From: Phytohabitans rumicis
Lineage (GTDB): Bacteria; Actinomycetota; Actinomycetes; Mycobacteriales; Micromonosporaceae
Direction of reading: 5' to 3'
Length of the DNA stretch: 64,000 nt
NCBI RefSeq assembly: GCF_011764445.1
Contig: NZ_BLPG01000001.1
Coordinates: 9,105,316-9,169,315 of the forward strand
Under the pieces are notes generated by a model, which ran no database searches, was not told the origin of the DNA, and saw only the letters and a list, made by a program, of their open reading frames with translations. A program made the translations under genes and the position numbers. Shown here piece by piece: positions 7,303 through 15,810 of the stretch. Every line of letters begins with the position of its first letter. Position 1 is the first letter of the stretch.

Positions 7303-8820
7303 ATGGCCTGCGTGATGATCGTTCCGGCGCGGGGTAGCGACACGGTGGCCGGCGTGTTGGCGTCGCAGGCCGCCATCCGCCGGGACGCCCCCTTTCTGGT
7401 CTTCGAACGCGAACCGGGAGCGGTCGAGACGACGACCTGGTCCGAACAGGACACTCGCGCGCGGCGGACGGCCGCCGCCCTGTCCCGTCTCGGAGTCAAC
7501 GCCGGCACCCGGTTCGGCGTGCACCTGGGCAACTGCCCGGACTTCTACGACATCTGGTTCGCCGCTGCCTATCTCGGCGCGGTCATCGTGCCGACGAATC
7601 CACAGTCCACTGTGGCCGAACTGCGCTACCTGCTCGGCCACTCCGGCTGCCGGATCGTGCTGACCGGATCCGATCTGGTGCCGGCCGTACGCGAGGCGGC
7701 CGCCGAGACGGTCGTCGACGTCACCACCGACTGGATCGGCGGCGTGGCACCGCGCCCGGGTCCGCCGGCCGCCGCCCCGGGCGACGTGCTCGGCGTGCTC
7801 TACACGTCGGGTACGACCAGCCGGCCCAAGGGCGTGCAGATCACGCACGCGGCGTACCTCGCCGTCGGCGACGCCGTGGCCGATCATGTCCGGCTGCGTC
7901 CCGACGACCGGTTCCTCGTCGTCCTGCCGCTCTTTCACGGGAACGCCCAGTACTACTGCTCGATGTCGGCGCTCGTCACCGGCGCGTCCATCGCGTTGGC
8001 GCCCCGGTTCAGCGCGAGCCGCTGGTCGGAGCAGGCCGCCGTGCTGGGCGCCACCGTCGCCAGCCTCTTCGCCGCGCCGATCCGGATGATCCTGGCCAGG
8101 AACGGGCTCTCGCACCACCACCGCCTACGGGCGACGCTGTTCGCGCAGAACGTCTCGCCGGAGCAGGCCGCCGAGTTCGAGCGCCGGTTCGCCACGCCCC
8201 TCGTGCAGCTGTACGGCATGACGGAAACCGTCATCCCACCGACGATCAATCCGCTGTACGGGCCGCGGAACCCGCTCAGCATCGGCCGCCCGCTGCCCGG
8301 TGCCCGGCTGCGGATCGTCGACGCCGGCGGGGCCGACGTCCCGGTGGGGGAGCCCGGCCAGCTGCTGGTCGGCGGGGACCCCGGTCGCACGTTGATGAGC
8401 GGCTATCTGGACGACCCGGCGGCGACCGAGGCCGCGCTGGCCGACGGCTGGCTGCGCACCGGCGACGTGGTCCGCGCCGACGCCGACGGCTTCCTGCACT
8501 TCGTCGACCGCGCCAAGGACATGATCAAGCGGTCCGGGGAGAACGTCGCGTGCGGGGAGATCGAGCGCGTGGTCGACCAGGTCGAGGGCGTCCTGGAGTC
8601 GGCCGCCGTCGGCGTACCCGACGCGATGCGCGACGAGGCGATCCACGTCTACGTCGTCCAGCGGCAGGGCGCCCACCTCGACCCGGCCGACGTGATCGCG
8701 CACTGCCGCCGGGAGCTGGCCAAGTTCAAGGTCCCCGATGAGGTGTACGTCGTCCCGGAGCTGCCCCGCACGTCCGTCGGGAAGATCCAGAAACACCTAC
8801 TGCGAGGAGTGAAGAAATGA
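7303..8820 (+). CDS. AMP-dependent acyl-CoA synthetase/ligase
   Basis: 505 residues. All ANL-superfamily signatures are present: P-loop A3 LYTSGTTSRPKGVQITH, A5 QLYGMTETV, A7-A8 DGWLRTGDVVRADADGFLHF followed by DRAKDMIKRSGENV, and the C-terminal lysine in SVGKIQKHLLR. Overall it is closest in style to the crotonobetaine/FadD-type ligases. It activates a carboxylic acid as acyl-AMP and then usually makes the CoA thioester; the acid is unknown. It starts an operon: its stop overlaps the nitroreductase start by ATGA. An ATG at 7315 is an alternative start, and the operator at 7250-7289 ends only 13 nt before the annotated start. In this setting the ligase may activate a substrate for reduction by the coupled nitroreductase-fold enzyme; this is inference. 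Confidence 0.88.
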   Translation: MACVMIVPARGSDTVAGVLASQAAIRRDAPFLVFEREPGAVETTTWSEQDTRARRTAAALSRLGVNAGTRFGVHLGNCPDFYDIWFAAAYLGAVIVPTNPQSTVAELRYLLGHSGCRIVLTGSDLVPAVREAAAETVVDVTTDWIGGVAPRPGPPAAAPGDVLGVLYTSGTTSRPKGVQITHAAYLAVGDAVADHVRLRPDDRFLVVLPLFHGNAQYYCSMSALVTGASIALAPRFSASRWSEQAAVLGATVASLFAAPIRMILARNGLSHHHRLRATLFAQNVSPEQAAEFERRFATPLVQLYGMTETVIPPTINPLYGPRNPLSIGRPLPGARLRIVDAGGADVPVGEPGQLLVGGDPGRTLMSGYLDDPAATEAALADGWLRTGDVVRADADGFLHFVDRAKDMIKRSGENVACGEIERVVDQVEGVLESAAVGVPDAMRDEAIHVYVVQRQGAHLDPADVIAHCRRELAKFKVPDEVYVVPELPRTSVGKIQKHLLRGVKK

Positions 8821-9659
8821 CCATGGTGCATCCGGAGAAGGTGGCCGGGACGTCGTCGGCGCTGGGCCTGACGTTCAAGGAGGCCGTCGGCCAGCGCCGC
8901 TCGATCCGCTACTACAAGCCCTGGCAGCCGGTCGAGCGGGAGAAGGTCCAGAAGGTCCTGGAGGCGGCCCGGCTCCAGTCGTGCCACGGCAACGCCGGCC
9001 ACGTCCGCAAGGCCGTCGTCGTCTACCGGGACGAGACCGACCCCGACGTCTTCGCCGGGCTCGTCGACGCCCTCTACAACCAGCCGCAGGCCGCGCAGGC
9101 GCCGGTGCACATCTACTGGACCATCGACATGGCCGGCTGGGAGCACCTGCGCGACAACCTGAAGGGCCTGATCGACGCCGGCGCGTTGACGTCCAGCTAC
9201 GGCTGGAGCGAGCAGTTCATCGACGAGATCGTCCTCAAGACCGCCGACTTCAACGTCATGGCGGGGGAGCTGCGGTTCGCCGAGTGGCTGTCGGCCATCG
9301 AGACGGGCATCGCCATCGGCACCGCCCTGCTGGCCGCCCAGGACGAGGGCCTCGGCACGCAGCTGCTGACCGGCAAGCGCCAGCAGATGGCCGACCTGCT
9401 CGGGATTCCCGACACGGCCACCGTCGCGCAGATCCAGCTGCTCGGGTACGCCGCGGAGGGCACCGAGGCCGGCGGCCAACGCCCCCGGCCCGAGTTCGAG
9501 GACCTCTACTTCGACGGCCGCTGGGGCGAGGCGCTGTACCGGGATCCGGCGGTCGTGGCGGAGCTGGTCGACGCGGGCATGATCCGGCAGGCGGCGCCCT
9601 TGCCGTACCGGCGCCGGGAGATCCGGGCGCTCGCGGCGATGTTCGGCCTGCCGGACTGA
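8817..9659 (+). CDS. nitroreductase-family FMN enzyme
   Basis: 280 residues, translationally coupled to the ligase (ATGA overlap). The N-terminal FKEAVGQRRSIRYYKPWQP is the classical nitroreductase FMN-phosphate binding motif (RRSxR). IETGIAIGTALLAAQDEGLG and a C-terminal LLGYAAEGTEAG block match the dimer helix and FMN contact region of the fold. FMN enzymes of this family reduce nitro groups, quinones or enoyl/dehydro compounds; the reductase domain of FbiB, which reduces dehydro-F420-0, has the same fold. A dehydro-F420 reductase role is therefore possible next to fbiC. Coupling to an acyl-CoA ligase equally suggests a dedicated substrate, so I leave the substrate open. Confidence 0.82.
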   Translation: MTMVHPEKVAGTSSALGLTFKEAVGQRRSIRYYKPWQPVEREKVQKVLEAARLQSCHGNAGHVRKAVVVYRDETDPDVFAGLVDALYNQPQAAQAPVHIYWTIDMAGWEHLRDNLKGLIDAGALTSSYGWSEQFIDEIVLKTADFNVMAGELRFAEWLSAIETGIAIGTALLAAQDEGLGTQLLTGKRQQMADLLGIPDTATVAQIQLLGYAAEGTEAGGQRPRPEFEDLYFDGRWGEALYRDPAVVAELVDAGMIRQAAPLPYRRREIRALAAMFGLPD

Positions 9660-9661
9660 CC

Positions 9662-9997
9662 GTGCCCAGCCCCGATTTCGCCGCACACCGATCGGTCCAG
9701 CGGTACGCCGCGACGCTCACCGACCTCACGCTGGGGGAGCGCGGCGAACGGCTCGACCTGCTCGAGTCGTTCGCCGTGTACGTGGAGCGCGATCCGGACA
9801 CGATGGTCGAGGAGATCTTCGACGAGGCGACCCGCAAGTACCGCAAGCGCGGGTTCTACACCAACGCGGCAAAGGCGTTCGCGGCGAGCCTGGGTGGCTC
9901 GCCCAACGCCCAGCTGCACCGCAGCAACGTCATCCGGGCCTTCTTCATCGCCAACGGGCGCCGCCTGCTGACCGAGCAACCGGCCTGGATGAGCTGA
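9662..9997 (+). CDS. small conserved-looking protein of unknown function
   Basis: 111 residues from a GTG two bases after the nitroreductase stop, so it is clearly in the same operon. It is charged and mostly helical (LGERGERLDLLESFAVYVE, then EEIFDEATRKYRKRGFY) with no signal peptide, membrane segment or metal motif. I do not recognise the family. Its position between a nitroreductase and fbiC suggests a partner or chaperone in the same pathway. Confidence 0.7.
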   Translation: MPSPDFAAHRSVQRYAATLTDLTLGERGERLDLLESFAVYVERDPDTMVEEIFDEATRKYRKRGFYTNAAKAFAASLGGSPNAQLHRSNVIRAFFIANGRRLLTEQPAWMS

Positions 9998-10017
9998 CCA
10001 CGATCGGGAAGAGCGCC

Positions 10018-12456
10018 ATGGACGATCTGGCCCGGGCCGCCACGGCGGACCTCGTCGCGGCGGCGGGACGGCTGCGCGACACCACCTTCGGCACCCGCGT
10101 CACGTACTCGCCGAAGGTGTTCATCCCGCTGACCCGGCTGTGCCGCGACCGGTGCGGCTACTGCACGTACGCGACCGCGCCCCGCGCCCTGCCCAGCCCG
10201 TACCTGACACCCGAGGAGGTCCTGGCGATCGCGTCCCGGGGCGCGGAGGCGGGCTGCCACGAGGCGCTCTTCACGCTGGGCGAGAGCCCCGAAGCCCGGT
10301 ACCCGCAGGCGCGGCAGTGGCTGGCGGGGCGCGGCTACGCCTCGACCGTCGACTACCTCGCGGCCATGTGCGAGCTGGTGGTCGCGCAGACGGGACTGCT
10401 CCCGCACACCAACGCGGGCGCGATCGCCGCCGGCGAGCTCGCCGCCCTGCGGCGGGTGTCGGCCTCGCAGGGGATGATGATCGAGTCGCTGGACCCCGAC
10501 CTCGTGGCCCATCGCGGCGCACCGGACAAGCACCCGGCCCGCCGGCTGGCGACTCTCGAAGAAGCCGGCCGGCAGCGGATCCCGTTCACGACCGGCATCC
10601 TCGTCGGAATCGGCGAGACGGAGTCCGACCGGATCGCGGCGCTGTACGCCATCGCCGCCACGCATGCCCTGCAAGGCCACGTGCAGGAGGTCATCGTCCA
10701 GAACTTCCTCCCCAAGCCGGGCACCGCGATGCGGGGCGCACCGGCCTGCCCGCCGGAGGACCACGTCCGGGCCGTGGCGCTGGCCAGGCTCATCCTGCCC
10801 GCCGGCGTCCACGTCCAAGCGCCGCCGAACCTCACCGACCCGCAGGCGCTCGGCGCCCTGATCGCCGCCGGCATCGACGACTGGGGCGGGGTGTCGCCGG
10901 TGACGGCCGACCACGTCAACCCCGAGCGCCCCTGGCCCGCCATCGAACGCCTGCGCGAGGCCACCGAGCGGGCCGGCCACGTCCTCGCGTCCCGCCTGCC
11001 GATCTATCCCGAGTACGCCCGTGCCGCCGACCGGTGGCTCGACGAACGGATGCGGTTTCCCGTGCTCGACCGGTCCGACGCCGACGCGCTGGGCCGCGAC
11101 GATCCGGGCGCGCACTGGCCCGAGCGGCACGCGGAAGCGAAGAACGTCGGCACCGGCGCCGAGGTCGTCCAGATCGGCCGCCGCTCCACCGCCTGGTACT
11201 CCGGCGCGGACACAGATCCAGTCGTGCTCGTACCGGGCCGGGCCGCCGTCTCGGGAAAGATCAGGGAGGTGCTCGGCGGGGTGCTGGCCGGGCAGGAGAC
11301 CGGTCCGGACGAGTTGCTGGCGCTGTTCGGCGCGCGCGGTCCCGAGGTCGCCGCGGTGGCGGAGGTCGCCGACGAGCTGCGCCGCGCGTTGGTGGGGGAG
11401 GAGGTCACCTTCGTCGCCAACCGGAACATCAACTACACCAACGTCTGTACGTTCCGGTGCACGTTCTGCGGGTTCTCCAAGGGGCCGCTGTCGCTGAATC
11501 TGCGCGGCCGGCCGTACCTGCTGACGCTGGACGACATCGTCGGCCGGGCGGTCGAAGCCTGGGAGCTCGGCGTGACGGAGGTGTGTCTACAGGGCGGGAT
11601 CCATCCGGATTTCGACGGCGAGTTCTACGTCGACGTCGCGCGGGCGATCCACGACGCCGTGCCGGGCCTGCACCTCCACGGGTTCACCGCGCTGGAGGTA
11701 CGGGAGGGTGCCCGGCGCTCGGGCGAGTCGCTGGAGCGGTACCTGCGGCGGCTGCGGGCGGCCGGGCTGCGGTCGTTGCCGGGTACCGCCGCGGAGATCC
11801 TCGACGACGAGGTCCGTGCCGTGCTCTGCCCCGACAAGCTGGACACCGAGCAGTGGCTGGAGGTGCACCGCACCGCGCACGCGATCGGGCTGCGCAGCAA
11901 CGTCACCATCATGTTCGGCTCGGTCGAGCAGCCGGTGCACTGGGTACGCCACCTGCTGCGGACCCGTGCGCTGCAGCGCGAGACCGGCGGGTTCACCGAG
12001 TTCGTCGGGCTGCCGTTCGTGCACATGGCCGCGCCGATCTACCTCAAGCGCCGCGCGCGCCGCGGACCGACCTGGCGCGAGACCCTGCTCATGCACGCCG
12101 TCGCCCGAATCGCGTACCGCGACGACATCCCCAACATCCAGGCGTCCTGGGTGAAGCTGGGCCCGGTCGGCGCGCGCCAGCTGCTCGACGCGGGCGTCAA
12201 CGACCTCGGCGGGACGCTGATGGACGAGAACATCAGCCGAGCCGCGGGCGCCACCCACGGCCAGGGGCTGCGGCCCGCGGACTTCACGGCCATCGCCGCC
12301 GCCGTCGGCCGGCCGGTACGCCAACGCACCACCCTGTACGCCGAGGTCGCCGCCGATCACGTCGATCAAGGAGATGCCCGCCGATCAAGGGCGAATGGTC
12401 GTGGTTTGGAGATCAAAGCACGACCGTATGCCCTTGATCGACGCGGAATGCCTTGA
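10018..12456 (+). CDS. fbiC: FO synthase, CofG-CofH fusion (FbiC)
   Basis: 812 codons. It contains two radical-SAM modules in one chain: the CofG half with Cys42-x3-Cys46-x2-Cys49 (CRDRCGYC) and the CofH half with Cys477-x3-Cys481-x2-Cys484 (CTFRCTFCGF). Together they build 7,8-didemethyl-8-hydroxy-5-deazariboflavin (FO) from tyrosine and a flavin precursor using two SAM-derived radicals. Length and order fit actinobacterial FbiC. It ends the ligase/nitroreductase operon. The last 30 or so residues (DARRSRANGRGLEIKARPYA onward) are encoded by a dispersed palindromic repeat rather than by conserved CofH sequence; the natural end is probably near AAVGRPVRQRTTLYAEVAAD. CofH clearly precedes this tail, so function should be intact. 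Confidence 0.95.
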   Translation: MDDLARAATADLVAAAGRLRDTTFGTRVTYSPKVFIPLTRLCRDRCGYCTYATAPRALPSPYLTPEEVLAIASRGAEAGCHEALFTLGESPEARYPQARQWLAGRGYASTVDYLAAMCELVVAQTGLLPHTNAGAIAAGELAALRRVSASQGMMIESLDPDLVAHRGAPDKHPARRLATLEEAGRQRIPFTTGILVGIGETESDRIAALYAIAATHALQGHVQEVIVQNFLPKPGTAMRGAPACPPEDHVRAVALARLILPAGVHVQAPPNLTDPQALGALIAAGIDDWGGVSPVTADHVNPERPWPAIERLREATERAGHVLASRLPIYPEYARAADRWLDERMRFPVLDRSDADALGRDDPGAHWPERHAEAKNVGTGAEVVQIGRRSTAWYSGADTDPVVLVPGRAAVSGKIREVLGGVLAGQETGPDELLALFGARGPEVAAVAEVADELRRALVGEEVTFVANRNINYTNVCTFRCTFCGFSKGPLSLNLRGRPYLLTLDDIVGRAVEAWELGVTEVCLQGGIHPDFDGEFYVDVARAIHDAVPGLHLHGFTALEVREGARRSGESLERYLRRLRAAGLRSLPGTAAEILDDEVRAVLCPDKLDTEQWLEVHRTAHAIGLRSNVTIMFGSVEQPVHWVRHLLRTRALQRETGGFTEFVGLPFVHMAAPIYLKRRARRGPTWRETLLMHAVARIAYRDDIPNIQASWVKLGPVGARQLLDAGVNDLGGTLMDENISRAAGATHGQGLRPADFTAIAAAVGRPVRQRTTLYAEVAADHVDQGDARRSRANGRGLEIKARPYALDRRGMP
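12383..12439. repeat. family A palindromic repeat, copy A1
   Basis: A 57-bp imperfect palindrome beginning GATCAAGGGC and ending GCCCTTGATC, with arms of about 21 nt (roughly 18 paired) around a 13-nt centre. A half-site (CCTTGATCGACGCG) follows at 12451-12464, and a partial GATCAAGGA copy precedes it. It lies between the convergent fbiC and GAF-Fis genes and supplies the last codons of fbiC. Confidence 0.8.
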
Positions 12457-12460
12457 TCGA

Positions 12461-12500
12461 CGCGACGCGGAAAGCCGGGGCGCGACGCGGAGAGCCGGGG
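12461..12500. repeat. 20-bp tandem repeat, two units
   Basis: Two adjacent 20-bp units (12461-12480 and 12481-12500), starting CGCGACGCGG and ending AGCCGGGG, differ at one position. They lie between repeat A1 and the stop of the GAF-Fis regulator. No function is apparent. Confidence 0.7.
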
Positions 12501-12505
12501 CGCGT

Positions 12506-14272
12506 CTATGGGCGTTGGCCGACGAACTCGATCCCGAACGCGCTCATCCGGCGGTACAGGGTCGCCCGGCTGATCCCGAGGATGGCCGCGGCCCGTACCC
12601 GGTTGCCCTTGGTCTCCCAGAGCGTCTTGACGATCAGGTCGCACTCGGCGGCCTCCAGCCGGGACAGCCGCCGCCGGCTGGTGGCCGAGACGAAGCTCAG
12701 CGGCAGGTCGCCGGCTTCGATGTCGCCGACCGGGCGGCGCTTGAGCGCGGCACGCAGGACGGATTCGAGCTCGGCCACGTTGCCGGGCCAGTGGCCGCCG
12801 GCGATCAGGCGGGCCGCCTCCGCCGAGCAGCCCACCCGGCGGCCCGGTGCCAGCTTGCGCAGCAGCGCCTCGACCAGCGGCGGCAGGTCGCCGGTGCGGT
12901 GCCGCAGCGGGGGTACGGCGATCGCCGCGTCGAAGAGGTCGAGCAGGTCGTACGGCGGGATGGACTCCTCCATGGTCGCGGCGGCGACCATCCCGACGAG
13001 CCAGCGGCTCGGCGCGGGCTGGGCGAACGCGGCGCGGATCGCCGTCACGACGGCACGGTCGGCCCGGTCCAGGTGGCGCAGCACAACCGTGCCGTCCGCG
13101 TCGGCCAGCGCGGTCTGCAGGGCGTCCCACGGCGCGGCGGCCTCGGGTGCGCAGTCGACGACGGTGAACCGCTGGTGCGGCCGCTGCTCCCGATGGGCGG
13201 CGCGCACCAGGGCGTACTTGCCGGCCCCGGGCTCGCCGAGCACCAGCGCGGGCATCGACCGGGCGGCCGCGCGGCGCAGCGCGCCGCAGGCGTCGAGCCA
13301 GGCCGCGTCGGCGCCGGCCAGGCCGGGGAACGGGTGGGCGGGCGCCGCCGCGCCCGCGCCGCCCGTCCACTTGAGCTTGAGGTAGCTGACCTCCAGCACG
13401 ACGCCGAACGACCGCCGCCCGCTCTGCACCGGAACGTAGTGCAGGCGAGACTCGCCGGCGCTGAGCAGCAGCCGCGTCTCGCCGCGCGCACCGCCGGCCA
13501 GCCCGGTGGCGAGCTGCTGCAGATGCTCCCGGTCGATCGCCGGGAGCCGGGTGGCGGCGGAGTTCGACATGATGAAGTCGCCCGACACGGCCAGGACCGG
13601 GTTGGCCGAGCGGGCGCAGGTCATTTGAAACTCGTTCAGCAGGGCGGTCGGGCCGGCGTACACCCGCTCCAGCAGCAGCCGCTCGATGCTCTGCGCGGCC
13701 TGGCTGGCCAGCACCCGCATGAGCTGGCTGGCCTCCTCGGCCAGGCAGGTGATGTCGAGGATCCCCTCGACCCGGTGGGTGAGCGGGTGGTGGATCGGCG
13801 AGCCCGCGCAGGCGAACGGCCGCAGCCGGTCGGTGAAGTGCTCGGCGCCGACGACGAGGGTGGACGCGCCGCTCTCCAGCGTCGTACCCACGCCGTTGGT
13901 GCCGGCGTGCCGCTCGGCGTAGCTGAATCCGGGCGCGAACCAGATCTGGTCGAGCTTGTCGCGCAGGTGGCTTTCGCCGACCCGGCGGTCGAGCAGCCGG
14001 CCGTTGGCGTCGGTGAGCACGACGCTGACCGCCATCCCGGACAGCTGGTCCTGCAGCCGGTCCAGGACCGGCTGGGCGCACGCCGCGAGGCTGCCGTCGA
14101 AGTCGAGGTCCGGGTCGTACGGGATGTCGAACCGGTCGGCCGGCACGCCCGCCGTCACGGACCGTCGCCACGAGGCGAGGATGTGTGTACGCACGGTGGC
14201 GTCCGGGCTGTCGCCCTGGAGGAACTTCTCCCGGGCGCGCTCGACGTGGTTAGAGTCCATCCGCACCACCAC
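12506..14272 (-). CDS. GAF-AAA-Fis transcriptional regulator (AcoR/MimR-like, sigma54-independent)
   Basis: 588 residues. A GAF-type sensor region covers roughly residues 70-230 (containing YAERHAGTNGVGTTLESGAS, a hallmark of AcoR-like regulators). It is followed by a degenerate AAA domain and a Fis-type HTH at the end (VRAAAILGISRATLYRRM). The Walker A reads GEPGAGKYALV, with Tyr in place of Ser/Thr, and there is no GAFTGA loop, so sigma54 contact and normal ATP hydrolysis are unlikely. Actinobacterial relatives regulate oxidation or degradation operons. It is divergent from the histidine kinase, with a possible operator at 14325-14345. The start at 14272 includes a plausible N-terminus; ATG 14257 (MDSNHVERAREKFL) is also reasonable. 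Confidence 0.85.
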   Translation of the reverse strand: MVVRMDSNHVERAREKFLQGDSPDATVRTHILASWRRSVTAGVPADRFDIPYDPDLDFDGSLAACAQPVLDRLQDQLSGMAVSVVLTDANGRLLDRRVGESHLRDKLDQIWFAPGFSYAERHAGTNGVGTTLESGASTLVVGAEHFTDRLRPFACAGSPIHHPLTHRVEGILDITCLAEEASQLMRVLASQAAQSIERLLLERVYAGPTALLNEFQMTCARSANPVLAVSGDFIMSNSAATRLPAIDREHLQQLATGLAGGARGETRLLLSAGESRLHYVPVQSGRRSFGVVLEVSYLKLKWTGGAGAAAPAHPFPGLAGADAAWLDACGALRRAAARSMPALVLGEPGAGKYALVRAAHREQRPHQRFTVVDCAPEAAAPWDALQTALADADGTVVLRHLDRADRAVVTAIRAAFAQPAPSRWLVGMVAAATMEESIPPYDLLDLFDAAIAVPPLRHRTGDLPPLVEALLRKLAPGRRVGCSAEAARLIAGGHWPGNVAELESVLRAALKRRPVGDIEAGDLPLSFVSATSRRRLSRLEAAECDLIVKTLWETKGNRVRAAAILGISRATLYRRMSAFGIEFVGQRP

Positions 14273-14324
14273 CTCGCGGTTTCCCGTTAACGATACGATG
14301 CGGCGCGGTTTCCGGAAGGCGCGA

Positions 14325-14345
14325 GCTGTCTCAACCTGGAACAGC
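14325..14345. promoter_or_regulatory. possible UAS-like palindrome for the GAF-Fis regulator
   Basis: GCTGT (14325-14329) and ACAGC (14341-14345) flank an 11-bp centre in the divergent region between the GAF-Fis regulator and the kinase. Regulators of this class commonly bind TGTnn-spacer-nnACA palindromes. Only one copy is seen. Confidence 0.3.
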
Positions 14346-14376
14346 CAGCACCGGCGCCATCGCCTGTCATGGGCGT

Positions 14377-15176
14377 ATGACGCAGACCATCCCGTACGCG
14401 CGTCCCTTGCTGCACGAGTTCGCGAACGAGTTCAGCGTCCTGTACGGCACGGCCGAGCTGTTCGCGGCGGTGCCGGGCCTGTCCGAGCAGCAACACCGCG
14501 ACGTGGCCGTCATGCTGGACGCGCTGCGGAACCTGGCGGCGCTGCTGGAACGCGTCGAGCCCGAGCCCGACCCGTACCGGCTGACGGCCGAGCTGGTGCA
14601 CGAGTTGCGTACCCCGCTGCACGCGCTGCTCGGGTTCGCGGAGATGCTGCTGGTCGGCGAGGCGCGGGGGACTGCCTGCTCGGCGTCGTGACCGCCGGCC
14701 GGCACATGGCCAGCCTGCTGGACGGGGTCAGGGAGCCCACGCGGGTGTCGGCGGGCGCGGTCGTGGCCCAGGCCGTGCTGCTGATCTCGGCGGAGGCCCA
14801 GGCGGCGGACGTGCGGGTCGGGCTGGACCGCGGGACCGGGGACGACGCCGTCCGCGCCGATCCGCTGCGGCTGCGCCAGGCGGTGCTCAACCTGCTCACC
14901 AACGCCATCCACTGCGGCCCGCCGGACAGCGAGGTGAGCGTCGCGGTGAGCCGGGACGCGGACACCGTCACGGTCGCGGTGCGGGACCAGGGCCCGGGGC
15001 TGACGGCCGGCCAGATCGCGGCGCTGATGCGCACCCGCAGCGGCGAACGCGCCCACGGGCTCGGCTTGCCGATCACCTGCGAGCTGGTCGCGGCCCTGTC
15101 CGGACGGCTGCGCGTCGAGAGCACGCCCGGTCGGGGTTCGTGCTTCTCGATCGAGCTTGCGGCGTACCCGGGCTAG
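14377..15176 (+). pseudogene. cytosolic sensor histidine kinase interrupted by a -1 frameshift
   Basis: The first frame (14377 to a stop near 14691) encodes a DHp region with the H-box LVHELRTPLHALLGFAEMLL. The other frame, from about 14671 to 15176, encodes the catalytic domain: N-box QAVLNLLTNAIH, G1 VRDQGPGLT and G2 GLGLPITCELVAALSGRLRV. The break falls on a five-G run at 14666-14670; one extra G restores a continuous protein (GEARGDCLLGVVTAG). It may be a sequencing or assembly error, a real pseudogene, or -1 slippage, since GGG can re-pair with GGG there. An earlier LLHEFANEFSVLYGTAELF also looks like an H-box, suggesting a duplicated DHp. No membrane segments are visible, so sensing would be intracellular. 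The receiver downstream is 6 bp away. Confidence 0.75.
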
Positions 15177-15182
15177 CGGCGG

Positions 15183-15497
15183 ATGGCTCGCATCCTCGTC
15201 GTGGAGGACGACGACCGGGTCCGCGCGCTGCTGACACGGCAGCTCGGCGTGCTGGGACACGAGGTGTACGCGGTGGCGGACGTGGCGGCCGCGCTCGACA
15301 GCGCGTGGGCGGCGGATCTCGCCATCGTCCACATCGGAGTGCCGGGCGGCGGCTGGACACGCCTGCCCGTCCCGATCGTGGCGACCTCGGGCGGACCGCG
15401 GGACGCGCCGGTCCCGCCCGAGGCCACCGCGCTGCTCCGCAAGCCGTACACGCTGGCGGAGCTGGCGGAGGTGATCGAACGTGTGCTTGTTCGATGA
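15183..15497 (+). CDS. stand-alone receiver domain with phospho-acceptor Asp replaced by His
   Basis: 104 residues, just one receiver domain: acidic pocket VVEDDDR, the Thr/Ser switch VATSG and the Lys in LLRKPY are intact. The strand that normally ends in the phospho-Asp reads LAIVHIGVPG, so the Asp is His (codon CAC, one base from GAC). It cannot be phosphorylated conventionally and would be a pseudo-receiver, perhaps an adaptor for the histidine kinase encoded 6 bp upstream. There is no output domain. Confidence 0.82.
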   Translation: MARILVVEDDDRVRALLTRQLGVLGHEVYAVADVAAALDSAWAADLAIVHIGVPGGGWTRLPVPIVATSGGPRDAPVPPEATALLRKPYTLAELAEVIERVLVR

Positions 15498-15498
15498 C

Positions 15499-15807
15499 CT
15501 AGAAGGGGTTTCTGCTTCCCATGGGCGCCGCTGCCGGCGCCGCCTCCATCACGGTGATGGCGACGATCGTGACGCCCGCCAGGGACGCCCGCGGCACGTC
15601 CTGCTGCGCGACCTTCTGGCCGTCGAGGGCGACCCGGATCCAGCGGCTGGGCTCACCGGCTTCGGTGGACAGCCGCCACATCAGCTCCGGGTACGCGGCG
15701 GCCAGGTGCGCCCACAGCTCGCCGACCGTGGCGCCCTCGCCGTCGACGACCCGCCGCCCACCGGTACACCACGCCATGCCATGCGGTACTTGCACTGTGA
15801 CCGTCAT
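15499..15807 (-). CDS. MoaD/ThiS-like ubiquitin-fold protein without C-terminal GG
   Basis: 102 residues. The core RRVVDGEGATVGELWAHLAA, then YPELMWRL, then WIRVALDGQKV, then LAGVTIVAITVMEAAP matches the beta-grasp pattern of MoaD/ThiS sulfur carriers. The C-terminus that would normally end in GlyGly reads AAPAAAPMGSRNPF. So either it is processed after the single Gly, or it works as a structural beta-grasp partner rather than as a sulfur carrier. It starts 3 nt after the stop of the nitroreductase-like gene and is surely co-transcribed with it. No E1 (MoeB/ThiF) or MoaE gene is nearby. Confidence 0.6.
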   Translation of the reverse strand: MTVTVQVPHGMAWCTGGRRVVDGEGATVGELWAHLAAAYPELMWRLSTEAGEPSRWIRVALDGQKVAQQDVPRASLAGVTIVAITVMEAAPAAAPMGSRNPF

Positions 15808-15810
15808 CGC

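Noticed and set aside
12506-14272. Sigma54-dependent activator
   Set aside because: The AAA domain lacks the GAFTGA loop and has a degenerate Walker A (GKY), so sigma54 activation is not supported despite the GAF-AAA-Fis order.
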